A stretch of 16,341 bases of DNA, from assembly GCA_024762895.1 (NCBI GenBank), contig JANTGN010000042.1, forward strand, positions 1 to 16,341, written 5' to 3'. Made by a program: the position numbers and the translations under genes. Below, piece after piece: positions 1 through 7,366 of this stretch (position 1 is the stretch's first letter; each line of letters opens with the position of its first letter). Source of the DNA: Thiotrichales bacterium. GTDB taxonomy: Bacteria > Pseudomonadota > Gammaproteobacteria > J044. The notes below the pieces were generated by a model. The model saw only the letters and a program-made list of their open reading frames with translations, did no database searches and was not told where the DNA came from.

Positions 1-9
1 CGACCGATT

Positions 10-1224
10 TTAGTCGAGGCTGGACAATATGGCTCGGGTCTGTATGGCAATTTCGAGTTCTTCATTGGTAGGTACTACCAGGAGGGAGACTGGACTGTCT
101 TTGGCGTTAATAAAGGACTCAGTGCCTGGCACCGGCCGGATGTTTTCATCGATCTGAATACCCAGGCCTTCCAGACCTCGACAGACCTGCCGTCGTATTT
201 CGTTGCTGTTCTCACCTATACCACCGGTAAATATGACCGCATCCAAACGACCCAGTATGGCGGTATAGGCACCAATATATTTCTTGATTCGATAGCAGAA
301 CAGATCAATGGCCTCTATAGCACGGTGATTACCCTTATTGGCCAGTCTCAGGACCTCGCGCATATCGCTGACTTCACAGAGCCCTTTAAGGCCACTTTCT
401 TTATTAAGTATTTGGTTGACATCATGCGTGGAGAGTCCAGCCTGTTCGGCGATATAAGCCGGTATTGAGGGGTCAATATCACCACATCGGGTGCCCATGA
501 CAAGACCTTCCAAAGGGGTCATACCCATGGAGGTGTCGATACTTTGTCCGGACTCTATTGCGCTGATGCTACACCCATTGCCCAGATGCAGGCTAATGAG
601 ATTGAGTGACTCAAGAGGTCTGCCCAAAAGCGTGGCGGCACGATTGGCGACATAGGCATGAGAGGTGCCATGGAATCCATAACGACGGACCCTGTGGGTC
701 TGGTACCAGTCATAGGGCAGGGCATAGAGATAGGCCTGTGGCGGCATGGACTGATGAAAAGCGGTGTCAAAGACCGCGACCTGTGGAATGCCGGGGCAAA
801 GACCAGAGGTCACCTCGATGCCAGTCAGATTCGCGGGATTATGCAGTGGAGCCAGGGGGATGGTGGCCCGAATGGCCTCCTGCGTCTGTTCATTGATTAA
901 GGTCGGAGCCTTGAAATATTCACCCCCGTGTACAACCCGGTGACCTATGGCCATCAGAGTACTGATGTCTTTCAGTATCTGGTGATCCCTGAGTTGTGAT
1001 AAGGCCTGGCTGAGTGCCTCCTCATGATCAGCAATTGGCAGGTCTACTTTTAAATCCAGGTGTACCTTGCCATGGTGCATGATTTTTAAATGGTGTACGC
1101 CTTCAGGGCTTCCAATTTTTTCGAGCAGGCCAGTGGCAAGAGTCTCCGGGCCTCGCATGTCAAACAGCTGGTACTTGAGTGAAGAGCTGCCGGAGTTGAT
1201 GACCAGAATCTGAGTCTTATGCAT
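10..1224 (-). CDS. ackA: Acetate kinase
   Basis: Catalyses acetyl phosphate + ADP = acetate + ATP, the ATP-forming last step of the acetate pathway, in the cytoplasm. The 404-aa product is full length for the family and belongs to the ASKHA fold. Visible signatures include the N-terminal NSGSSSLK (residues 10-17), VFDTAFHQ, the substrate-site GFHGTSH, the nucleotide-site HLGNGCS, DTSMGMTPLEG, GTRCGDIDP, and the C-terminal FTGGIGEN followed by TNEELEIA. The conserved Asn10, the His of FHGTSH, the Arg of GTRCGD and the late Glu of NEE correspond to known catalytic and substrate positions of the family. The ATG lies 4 nt after the pta stop codon and has no strong Shine-Dalgarno of its own, so translation is probably coupled to pta. 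The stop TAA is at 10-12. No sign of damage. Confidence 0.98.
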   Translation of the reverse strand: MHKTQILVINSGSSSLKYQLFDMRGPETLATGLLEKIGSPEGVHHLKIMHHGKVHLDLKVDLPIADHEEALSQALSQLRDHQILKDISTLMAIGHRVVHGGEYFKAPTLINEQTQEAIRATIPLAPLHNPANLTGIEVTSGLCPGIPQVAVFDTAFHQSMPPQAYLYALPYDWYQTHRVRRYGFHGTSHAYVANRAATLLGRPLESLNLISLHLGNGCSISAIESGQSIDTSMGMTPLEGLVMGTRCGDIDPSIPAYIAEQAGLSTHDVNQILNKESGLKGLCEVSDMREVLRLANKGNHRAIEAIDLFCYRIKKYIGAYTAILGRLDAVIFTGGIGENSNEIRRQVCRGLEGLGIQIDENIRPVPGTESFINAKDSPVSLLVVPTNEELEIAIQTRAILSSLD

Positions 1225-1228
1225 GGTG

Positions 1229-3337
1229 TTAATGATCGGGTTCTATCACTTTGACCTGTTGTGCCTGGATGGCCGTGATGGCGACGGTGTTTACAATATC
1301 GGTAACGCTACAGCCCCTGCTGAGGTCATTGACGGGCCTGTTCAGCCCCTGCAGGACAGGGCCGATGGCAACGGCGCCCGTGGAACGTTGCACGGCCTTG
1401 TAGGTGTTGTTGCCCGTGTTCAGGTCCGGGAAAATGAAGACCGTTGCCTGTCCGGCTACCTCGCTATCGGGGAGCTTGGAGGCGGCGACCTCGGGGTCAA
1501 TAGCGGCATCATACTGTATGGGGCCATCGAGTTTCAGATCGGGTGCTCGCCCCCTGGCAATCAGCGTAGCCTGCCGGACCTTTTCGACCTCGGACCCCTT
1601 GCCAGAATCCCCGGTTGAATAAGACAGCATGGCGACCCGTGGGGTGATGCCAAAGCTGCAGGCTGTCTCAGCCGAGGCCAGGGCAATATCGGCGAGTTCA
1701 TCAGCATCGGGATTTGGGTTAACGGCGCAATCGCCATAGACCAGTACCCGATCCGGCATACACATCAGAAAGACGCTCGACACCAGCTTAGCCCCGGGCC
1801 TGGTCTTGATCACCTCGAATGATGGCCGAATGGTATGTTGCGTGGTATGAATGGCTCCCGAGACCATGCCATCGGCATAGCCCTGCAAGACCATCATGGT
1901 TCCGAAGTAACTCACATCGCCGATGGTATCCATCGCCATTTGTTCGGAAATGCCCTTATGCTGGCGTAATGAAAAATAGCTGTCTGCGAATTCCTGGCGC
2001 CATTCCGAGTCCATGGGGTCGACGATGGATGCCCTTTCAAGCTTGATGCCCAGTGCTCGGGCGCGGCTGGTAATCTTCACCGGATTACCGAGTATGGTCA
2101 GATCGACGACATCTCGGAGTAACAGTATCTCGGCTGCTCGCAGGATACGATCATCTGAACCCTCGGGTAGAACGATATGCTGGCGAAGGGTCTTGGCTCG
2201 GCGTATCAGTTCATATTCAAATATAAGCGGCGTGACCCTGCGCGGCTTGCCTACGGCGCCTTCATCGGTGATGCGGGCAAGATCAACGTGGGTTTCCATG
2301 AGTTCCAGGGCAACGGCAATCTTGCGGGGGTTGTCTGCGCTCAGGCGTGCCTTGACCTGGCTGACGGCCATGGCCGTATCGAAGGTGTCCGTCTCGACAC
2401 TAAACACTGGTATTGGACTCTCTGCCAGTCCACTGAGTAATTGCCTGACCTGTGGGGCGGGTTCCAATCCTCCGCTCAATAGCAGGCAGGAGATCTGTGG
2501 ATAGGTGCTGGCATGATGCGCAGAAATGCTGCCCAGGATGATGTCTGAGCGATCACCGGGAGTGACGATCAGGTTGGCGTCTTCCAGGTGATCCAGATAA
2601 TGGGGCAGTTCCATGGCGGCGATCTTATAACCCGTCGTAGCTCGCAGGAGATCTTCAGGGCATCCCAGTAACTGATATGCACCCAGTGCCTGGGTAATGT
2701 CGCCCACAGCGGGTTTATCTAGGACACTATCGTCCGGCAGGGCGTAAACAGGGTTCGAATGGTCCTGGTTCCATTGCTCGAGTTTATTCTTCAGGGACTG
2801 GAAACTATTTTTATGGGCTCGGTTGATGATGGTAGCCCGAATTTCGCATCGTCTTTCTTTAAGCGAGGTGTGGGTAGAATAAATAGCGTCCTGGGTTGAA
2901 GCCAGGTCTAAACCCCTGGCATTGATGACAGGGATAATCTGACACCCCAGGTTGTTGGCGACATCCGCATTGAAGTCGAACTCCATGGCCGACATGGAAT
3001 AACCAAAGTCGGTTCCTACGCATAGAACCCGGCCGCATTGCTCTTCGAGGTCCTTGAATTTGCCAATGATCAGTTTAAGTAACTCATTGATGCGGTCGTT
3101 TGCGATGAGGTCACGTGCCTCATCCAGGGTGCAGCCATAGCTAAGTTCCCGGGATGGCTCAAGATTATAGCGTTGATAGATGAGGTCAATAACAGGATCA
3201 ACATCATGGCTTTGAACGATGGGACGGAAGAGTCCAATATGTTGTTTCTGCTGGGTCAGCCATTCCATCAACCCAAGAATGATGACGCTTTTCCCACTGC
3301 GTGGATGGGTGCTGGCGATGTAAAGGTTCTGGGACAT
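1229..3337 (-). CDS. pta: Phosphate acetyltransferase, long three-domain form
   Basis: Catalyses acetyl-CoA + phosphate = acetyl phosphate + CoA, feeding AckA. The 702-aa protein has the long enterobacterial architecture. It begins with a BioD-like P-loop domain (STHPRSGKSV at about residues 9-18). A DRTGG regulatory domain follows (VTPGDRSDI at about 258-266). The C-terminal PTA catalytic domain runs from about 375 and includes VYGDCAVNPNPDADELA, SYSTGDSGKGSEVEKV, FPDLNTGNNTYKAVQR and GPVLQGLNRPVNDLSRG. I chose the ATG at 3337 because family members begin right before the P-loop strand and an upstream GGAAAACAGGA stretch can serve as ribosome site. A TTG at 3367 would add ten unconserved residues. 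It is first in a two-gene operon, with ackA following after 4 nt. In enterobacterial Pta the N-terminal domains mediate allosteric control by metabolites such as NADH and pyruvate; whether that holds here is inferred. Confidence 0.97.
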   Translation of the reverse strand: MSQNLYIASTHPRSGKSVIILGLMEWLTQQKQHIGLFRPIVQSHDVDPVIDLIYQRYNLEPSRELSYGCTLDEARDLIANDRINELLKLIIGKFKDLEEQCGRVLCVGTDFGYSMSAMEFDFNADVANNLGCQIIPVINARGLDLASTQDAIYSTHTSLKERRCEIRATIINRAHKNSFQSLKNKLEQWNQDHSNPVYALPDDSVLDKPAVGDITQALGAYQLLGCPEDLLRATTGYKIAAMELPHYLDHLEDANLIVTPGDRSDIILGSISAHHASTYPQISCLLLSGGLEPAPQVRQLLSGLAESPIPVFSVETDTFDTAMAVSQVKARLSADNPRKIAVALELMETHVDLARITDEGAVGKPRRVTPLIFEYELIRRAKTLRQHIVLPEGSDDRILRAAEILLLRDVVDLTILGNPVKITSRARALGIKLERASIVDPMDSEWRQEFADSYFSLRQHKGISEQMAMDTIGDVSYFGTMMVLQGYADGMVSGAIHTTQHTIRPSFEVIKTRPGAKLVSSVFLMCMPDRVLVYGDCAVNPNPDADELADIALASAETACSFGITPRVAMLSYSTGDSGKGSEVEKVRQATLIARGRAPDLKLDGPIQYDAAIDPEVAASKLPDSEVAGQATVFIFPDLNTGNNTYKAVQRSTGAVAIGPVLQGLNRPVNDLSRGCSVTDIVNTVAITAIQAQQVKVIEPDH

Positions 3338-3394
3338 ATTCCTGTTTTCCAGAGTGTAAGCTATCAAATGACTGCTATGCGATCAGTGTATCAA

Positions 3395-3421
3395 TTTGCT
3401 GGCGTAATCGCTTTCTATAAT
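3395..3421 (+). promoter_or_regulatory. Candidate -10 element for the PPK2-type gene
   Basis: A perfect TATAAT at 3416-3421 (plus strand) lies about 100 bp upstream of the ATG at 3523. The -35 is poor: TTTGCT or TTGCTG at 3395-3401 with a short 14-15-nt spacer, so an activator may be needed if this is the real promoter. The hexamer shares bases with the pta -10 on the other strand. Confidence 0.35.
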
Positions 3422-3447
3422 AGTATCAGTGAACGATGGCAGCTCAA
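3413..3447 (-). promoter_or_regulatory. Candidate sigma-70 promoter for pta-ackA
   Basis: On the minus strand there is a TTGAGC -35 (3442-3447), a 16-nt spacer, and an extended -10 TGA-TACTAT (TACTAT at 3420-3425). This would start transcription near 3413, about 76 nt before the pta ATG. It was judged by eye only. It overlaps the TATAAT of the divergent gene. Confidence 0.45.
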
Positions 3448-3522
3448 TGATTTTCGGTTCAGGATGAGAAAATAAGTTTTTTATGGCATATAGTTAGTAA
3501 GAGAATGTAAAAAGGTGTCTTA

Positions 3523-5013
3523 ATGTTCGAAGCCGTAGAACTGGGTCAAACGCTGGATAAGGCAGAATTCAAGCAACAGGAGCATAAATTACGCGGCACT
3601 TTGCTTGAGCTGCAGCGAGAATTAGCCGAGGAAAAGGTCCCGGTGATTATTATCGTCGCCGGGCTTGGAGGGGCCGGTAAGGGAGATGTAGTCGATCGTT
3701 TCAATAAGTGGCTGGATAGCCGTGGCTTGCAGACACATGCATTCTGGGATGAAACCGACGAAGAACTTGAACGCCCCGATCACTGGCGCTTCTGGAAGCG
3801 ATTGCCCGCCCGGGGAACGATCTCCGTGATGTTTAATGGCTGGTATGGGAACGCACTCGGCCAGCACATCCGTGGTGAACTGAGCAATAGCGAGCTGGAT
3901 GAAGAGACCCTGCGTATCAATCAACTCGAGCGTATGCTTACGCGTGACGGCACCCTGATTATTAAACTGTGGTTTCACCTGTCCTTCGAGGCACATTCCA
4001 AGCGTATAAAGAAAAGGCAAAAATCAAAGCACAGGGTTCCGGATCTGGAAGGTCATCTCTATACCCGGGAAGAATATGATCAGATGCTGGCAACCGCCGA
4101 GCGTCTCCTGAGAAAAACAGAATCAGGCGCCTGTCCCTGGCAGATGATCGAATCCGATGATAAGTGGTTTCGTGATATGGCGGCGGGCAAGTCCCTGCAG
4201 GCCGTGATGCAGATGAGCCTGAGAGAGCTGAAGAGTTCGGGAAATATCACCCGCAACGAGTTAGAGCCCCCGCCCTTGAGCCTGGATGTTCCGGCACGTA
4301 CGGTGCTGGATAAGGTCGACCTCGGTGTTTCATTAGACCGGGAGGCCTATAAAAAGCAACTCCGTCATTACCAGAAAAGGCTGCATGATCTGTCATGGAA
4401 GGCCTATCTATCGCATCGATCTATCGTGCTGGTATTCGAAGGCTGGGATGCCGCGGGTAAAGGGGGGGCGATAAGACGATTATTATCCGCGATGGATGCT
4501 CGACTGTATCGTGTGATTTCCGTGGCGGCACCTACCGATGAAGAACTCAACCATCATTACCTGTGGCGATTCTGGCGCCAGGTCCCCAGGGCCGGGTATA
4601 TGACGCTGTATGACCGCTCCTGGTATGGTCGCGTCCTGGTAGAGCGTGTCGAGGGATTTGCCCAGCCCAGTGAGTGGATGTGGGCCTATAAGGAGATTAA
4701 TAATTTCGAGGAGCAGCTTACTGAGCATGGCACCATGGTGTTGAAGTTCTGGCTGCATATCAGCCCTGAAGAACAGTTAAGACGTTTTCATGATCGGGAG
4801 AATACACCCTGGAAACAGCATAAGATCACCGAGGAAGACTGGCGTAACCGGGAAAAATGGGATGATTATAAGTCTGCGGTCAATGATATGGTTGCCCATA
4901 CCAGTACCCAAAAAGCACCCTGGGTGCTCATACCGGCCAATGATAAATTGTCTGCAAGGGTTGAGATTTTAAAGACGGTTTGCCAGAGGTTAAAGAAATC
5001 CATGGAACTTTGA
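3523..5013 (+). CDS. pap: Polyphosphate:AMP phosphotransferase (two fused PPK2 domains)
   Basis: Transfers phosphate from inorganic polyphosphate to AMP to give ADP (class II PPK2 family, cytoplasmic P-loop kinase fold). The 496-aa protein is a tandem duplication. The N-terminal unit has Walker A GLGGAGKGD at 47-55; the C-terminal unit has EGWDAAGKGG at 306-315 and Walker B/lid YDRSWYGR at 363-370. At the matching place the N-terminal unit reads FNGWYG (104-109), so it lacks the Asp-Arg pair. This fits the known picture for two-domain members, where the C-terminal unit is catalytic and the N-terminal one structural. The start is supported by AAGGTG at 3512-3517, about 5 nt from the ATG. It is transcribed divergently from pta-ackA, alone, and ends 20 bp from the converging transporter remnant. 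AMP specificity is inferred from the fused architecture. The symbol pap is the name used for characterised homologues. Confidence 0.93.
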   Translation: MFEAVELGQTLDKAEFKQQEHKLRGTLLELQRELAEEKVPVIIIVAGLGGAGKGDVVDRFNKWLDSRGLQTHAFWDETDEELERPDHWRFWKRLPARGTISVMFNGWYGNALGQHIRGELSNSELDEETLRINQLERMLTRDGTLIIKLWFHLSFEAHSKRIKKRQKSKHRVPDLEGHLYTREEYDQMLATAERLLRKTESGACPWQMIESDDKWFRDMAAGKSLQAVMQMSLRELKSSGNITRNELEPPPLSLDVPARTVLDKVDLGVSLDREAYKKQLRHYQKRLHDLSWKAYLSHRSIVLVFEGWDAAGKGGAIRRLLSAMDARLYRVISVAAPTDEELNHHYLWRFWRQVPRAGYMTLYDRSWYGRVLVERVEGFAQPSEWMWAYKEINNFEEQLTEHGTMVLKFWLHISPEEQLRRFHDRENTPWKQHKITEEDWRNREKWDDYKSAVNDMVAHTSTQKAPWVLIPANDKLSARVEILKTVCQRLKKSMEL

Positions 5014-5032
5014 TTGTCAGTGCGCGTAGTGA

Positions 5033-5245
5033 TTATTTACTGTTAGCCACTGTGGCAGGATGGCGGTAATGGTGGAACCCGTAATGTCTGCCGGTGGCAG
5101 GGCTTTTGGTAAAGCGCATCATGGCCGATCTCATGGCACTACCAGCTAGTTCCTGCAGGCCATCTCTCATGATGATCATACCGAGAATGAAGAGGCCAAT
5201 ACCGCCTGCGGTCTGAATAATTGTGAGTAAGTTTTCTATAGGCAG
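5033..5245 (-). pseudogene. Remnant of Na+/phosphate cotransporter N-terminus (NptA/YjbB, PF02690-like)
   Basis: Reading the minus strand from about 5245 gives an open stretch containing ENLLTIIQ, GIGLFILGMIIM, DGLQELAGSAM and MRFTKSPATG, ending at a TAA (5033-5035). This is the pattern of the first Na/Pi-cotransporter repeat: hydrophobic helix with GLFxxGM, then GLxxLAG, RFTxxPxxG. No start codon exists in this frame. A GAGGG at about 5248-5252 sits 8 nt before ATA (5237-5239), where an ATG would be expected. After ATG of PATG the frame breaks. Dropping one base near 5087-5089 restores DITGSTITAIL with the family's normal spacing, and then the QSSS signature is missing after the Leu codon at 5056-5058. 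The remaining several hundred residues are absent. I read it as a truncated, dead gene. Family assignment rests on remembered motifs. Confidence 0.75.
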
Positions 5246-5289
5246 ATCCCTCGGCTTTAAACTATGCCTTATATAATATCAGCTACCGA

Positions 5290-5976
5290 TTAGTGCAGGT
5301 TCGGGTCGGGTTCGTGAATATGTGCCTTAGGAATCAGTGGGACGAAGGCAACACCCAGGATATTTTGAATCATGGGCTCACCACGCTCGTTTTTCCTGAC
5401 CAGTTGTAAGTCCTGAGGCTGATAGGGATGCCCCACCGGTATAGCCATTTTCCCACCGGGTTTGAGTTGCTCGACCAGGTCTTGCGGAATATGGGTGGCG
5501 GCGGCTGTGACGATGATGGCGTCAAAAGGGGCTTGTTCAGGCCATCCTTCGTATCCGTTTGCGATGCGAAACTGGATATTGTCATACTCCAGTTGCTTAA
5601 GCCGCTCGGCGGCGGTTTTGCCCAGTTCAGGGACCAGCTCAACGCTAAAGACCTGTTGTGCCAGCTCGGCAAGTATGGCTGTCTGGTAACCTGAACCGGT
5701 TCCAATTTCCAGCACGCGATCCTCTGCCTGAAGCTCTAACAGGTCAGTCATCAATGCCACGATATAAGGTTGCGAAATGGTCTGGCCATGGCCGATGCGC
5801 AGAGGGCCGTTGTCAAAGGCATAGGGCTTCAGGTCGTCAGGCACAAAGGCATCTCGGGGTACAGTGCGCATGGCCTGCATGACCCTGGGATCAAGATGAT
5901 CTCTACCGATCATGCTACGGGTATAGGTGACCTCCCGTTCTATGTCGGCAATCATGCGGTCAATGCCTTTTTTCAT
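5290..5976 (-). CDS. pcm: Protein-L-isoaspartate O-methyltransferase
   Basis: Methylates L-isoaspartyl residues in age-damaged proteins using S-adenosylmethionine, starting their repair and releasing S-adenosylhomocysteine. The product is 228 aa from the ATG at 5976. It has the family signature GQTISQPY (64-71), the SAM-binding motif I VLEIGTGSGYQT (88-99), FDAIIVTAAATHIP, and the post-motif LKPGGKMAIPVG, closely resembling E. coli Pcm. The reading frame stays open to 6069, but that would overlap the end of ahcY. The ATG at 5976 has TGAGG 8 nt upstream, and homologues begin near this point, so it is preferred. It follows the ahcY stop by 16 nt, so co-transcription is likely. The C-terminal tail after FVPLIPK is slightly longer than in E. 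coli. Confidence 0.95.
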   Translation of the reverse strand: MKKGIDRMIADIEREVTYTRSMIGRDHLDPRVMQAMRTVPRDAFVPDDLKPYAFDNGPLRIGHGQTISQPYIVALMTDLLELQAEDRVLEIGTGSGYQTAILAELAQQVFSVELVPELGKTAAERLKQLEYDNIQFRIANGYEGWPEQAPFDAIIVTAAATHIPQDLVEQLKPGGKMAIPVGHPYQPQDLQLVRKNERGEPMIQNILGVAFVPLIPKAHIHEPDPNLH

Positions 5977-5992
5977 AGCAGCAACCTCATCA

Positions 5993-7258
5993 TTAAGTAC
6001 CTTCCTGCCATGATGAAAGATAGTGTTTCTGTTCAGGCGTGAGCCCATCAATCGTGAAACCCATGGCATTTAGCTTGAGCATGGCGATTTCCTGGTCGAT
6101 ATCGACAGGGACCTTATGGACCCTCTTTTCGAGTTTGCCGGCATGTTGAACCATATACACGGCGGCCAGGACCTGATTCGCAAAACTCATATCCATCACG
6201 GCCGAGGGGTGCCCTTCTGCGGCAGCGAGATTAACCAGGCGGCCTTCGGCCAGGAGGCGTAGCCTGCGACCGTCCTTCAGTGTGTATTCATCGACCGAAG
6301 GTCTTGGGCGGTGTTTTTTAGTACTCATGGCCTCCAGGGCAGGGATATTGATCTCGACATTAAAGTGACCGGAGTTGGCCATTACACATCTATCTTTCAT
6401 GACCGCCATATGCCTCTGGTCGATGACGTGTTTGTCGCCGGTAGCGGTCACGATAAAGTCAGATTCTTTGGCCGCCTCGACTAGTGGCATGACACGATAG
6501 CCATCCATGGCCGCTTCAAGTGCTCTCAGGGCATCGACTTCGGTCACGATGACATGGGCTCCATGCCCCTTGGCCCTCAGGGCAATGCCTCGTCCACACC
6601 AGCCGTAACCCACTACAGTAAAGGTCTTGCCTGCCAGGAGGATATTGGTAGCACGTATCACGCCATCCAGCGCACTTTGTCCGGTCCCGTAGCGATTATC
6701 AAAGAGATGTTTGGTCATGGCATCGTTGACGGCCATGACTGGGAATGCCAGGGCGCCATCTTTTGCCATGGCACGCAGGCGGATCACGCCGGTCGTGGTT
6801 TCTTCCGTGCCACCAATCATGTGATCCAGTAATTCGGTACGGCTTTTATGGATCTCACTGACCAGGTCAGCGCCATCATCCATGGTCAGTACGGGCTTAT
6901 GGTCCAGGGCGGCATTGATGTGCTGGTAATATACCTCGGTCGATTCACCACGAATGGCGAAGACCGGGATTTTGACATATTGAACCAGGGCGGCGGCGAC
7001 ATCGTCCTGGGTGCTGAGGGGATTACTGGCGCAGAGTACCAGGTCCGCCCCGGCGGCCTTCAGGACACGGGCGAGGTTGGCTGTCTCGGTGGTGATATGC
7101 AAACAGCCGCTAATGCGAACCCCGCTTAGGGGCTGCTCCTGTTCGAAGCGTTGCATCAGTTCCTGAAGTACCGGCATCTCCTGAAAGGCCCAGTTAATTC
7201 TATTAAGCCCTTCATCGGCCAGTGCCAGGTCCCTGATATGGCCATTAACAGCATTCAT
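5993..7258 (-). CDS. ahcY: Adenosylhomocysteinase, short (archaeal/Thermotoga-like) form
   Basis: NAD-dependent hydrolysis of S-adenosylhomocysteine to adenosine and homocysteine, which relieves product inhibition of methyltransferases. The 421-aa protein shows the substrate-site LHITTETA (53-60), DDGADL (127-132), EETTTG (152-157), NDAMTKHLFDNRYGTGQS (178-195, with Lys183 and Asp187), the NAD-binding GYGWCGRG (217-224), ANSGHFNVEI and NLAAAEGHPSAVMDMSF. It ends at YLSSWQEGT. The classical bacterial and eukaryotic enzymes have a longer C-terminus ending in a Lys/Tyr-rich tail that reaches the neighbouring subunit's NAD; that tail is absent here. DNRYGTGQS and the WEEGT-like ending are typical of the short form. 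The ATG has AGAAGGA about 7 nt upstream. pcm follows after 16 nt, and a phosphoribosyltransferase gene precedes it by 108 bp. Confidence 0.96.
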   Translation of the reverse strand: MNAVNGHIRDLALADEGLNRINWAFQEMPVLQELMQRFEQEQPLSGVRISGCLHITTETANLARVLKAAGADLVLCASNPLSTQDDVAAALVQYVKIPVFAIRGESTEVYYQHINAALDHKPVLTMDDGADLVSEIHKSRTELLDHMIGGTEETTTGVIRLRAMAKDGALAFPVMAVNDAMTKHLFDNRYGTGQSALDGVIRATNILLAGKTFTVVGYGWCGRGIALRAKGHGAHVIVTEVDALRALEAAMDGYRVMPLVEAAKESDFIVTATGDKHVIDQRHMAVMKDRCVMANSGHFNVEINIPALEAMSTKKHRPRPSVDEYTLKDGRRLRLLAEGRLVNLAAAEGHPSAVMDMSFANQVLAAVYMVQHAGKLEKRVHKVPVDIDQEIAMLKLNAMGFTIDGLTPEQKHYLSSWQEGT

Positions 7259-7290
7259 GTGTGTTATTCCTTCTGGTGAATCCTATTTAA

Positions 7291-7319
7291 ATTATAGCGC
7301 TGGTTTAAGGCGTAGTTTG
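7291..7319 (-). promoter_or_regulatory. Candidate -10 element upstream of ahcY
   Basis: A perfect TATAAT (7291-7296 on the minus strand) lies 32 nt upstream of the ahcY ATG, which would give a leader of about 25 nt. The hexamer 17 nt upstream (CAAACT, 7314-7319) is a poor -35. If it is used, ahcY-pcm can be transcribed independently of the upstream gene. The leader would be too short for an S-adenosylhomocysteine riboswitch. Confidence 0.35.
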
Positions 7320-7366
7320 GATGTATCCAGTAGTGACAATTTTGCGCTTTAGTTGCCTTGGGATCT

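Noticed and set aside
3381..3394. FNR-like TTGATACACTGATC upstream of pta
   Set aside because: One half-site (TTGAT) is right but the second half does not match ATCAA at the correct spacing, so it is not comparable with the nifJ site.
3173..3475. A 100-codon plus-strand frame spanning the 5' end of pta and the divergent gap
   Set aside because: It lies antisense to conserved pta codons, has no ribosome site of note, and shows no family resemblance.
5977..6069. Longer Pcm beginning upstream within ahcY
   Set aside because: It would overlap the conserved 3' end of ahcY and add residues absent from known Pcm proteins, whereas the ATG at 5976 has a good ribosome site.
7259..7366. S-adenosylhomocysteine riboswitch before ahcY
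   Set aside because: I could not find the conserved core of that riboswitch, and the best -10 would leave a leader of only about 25 nt. A covariance-model search would settle it.
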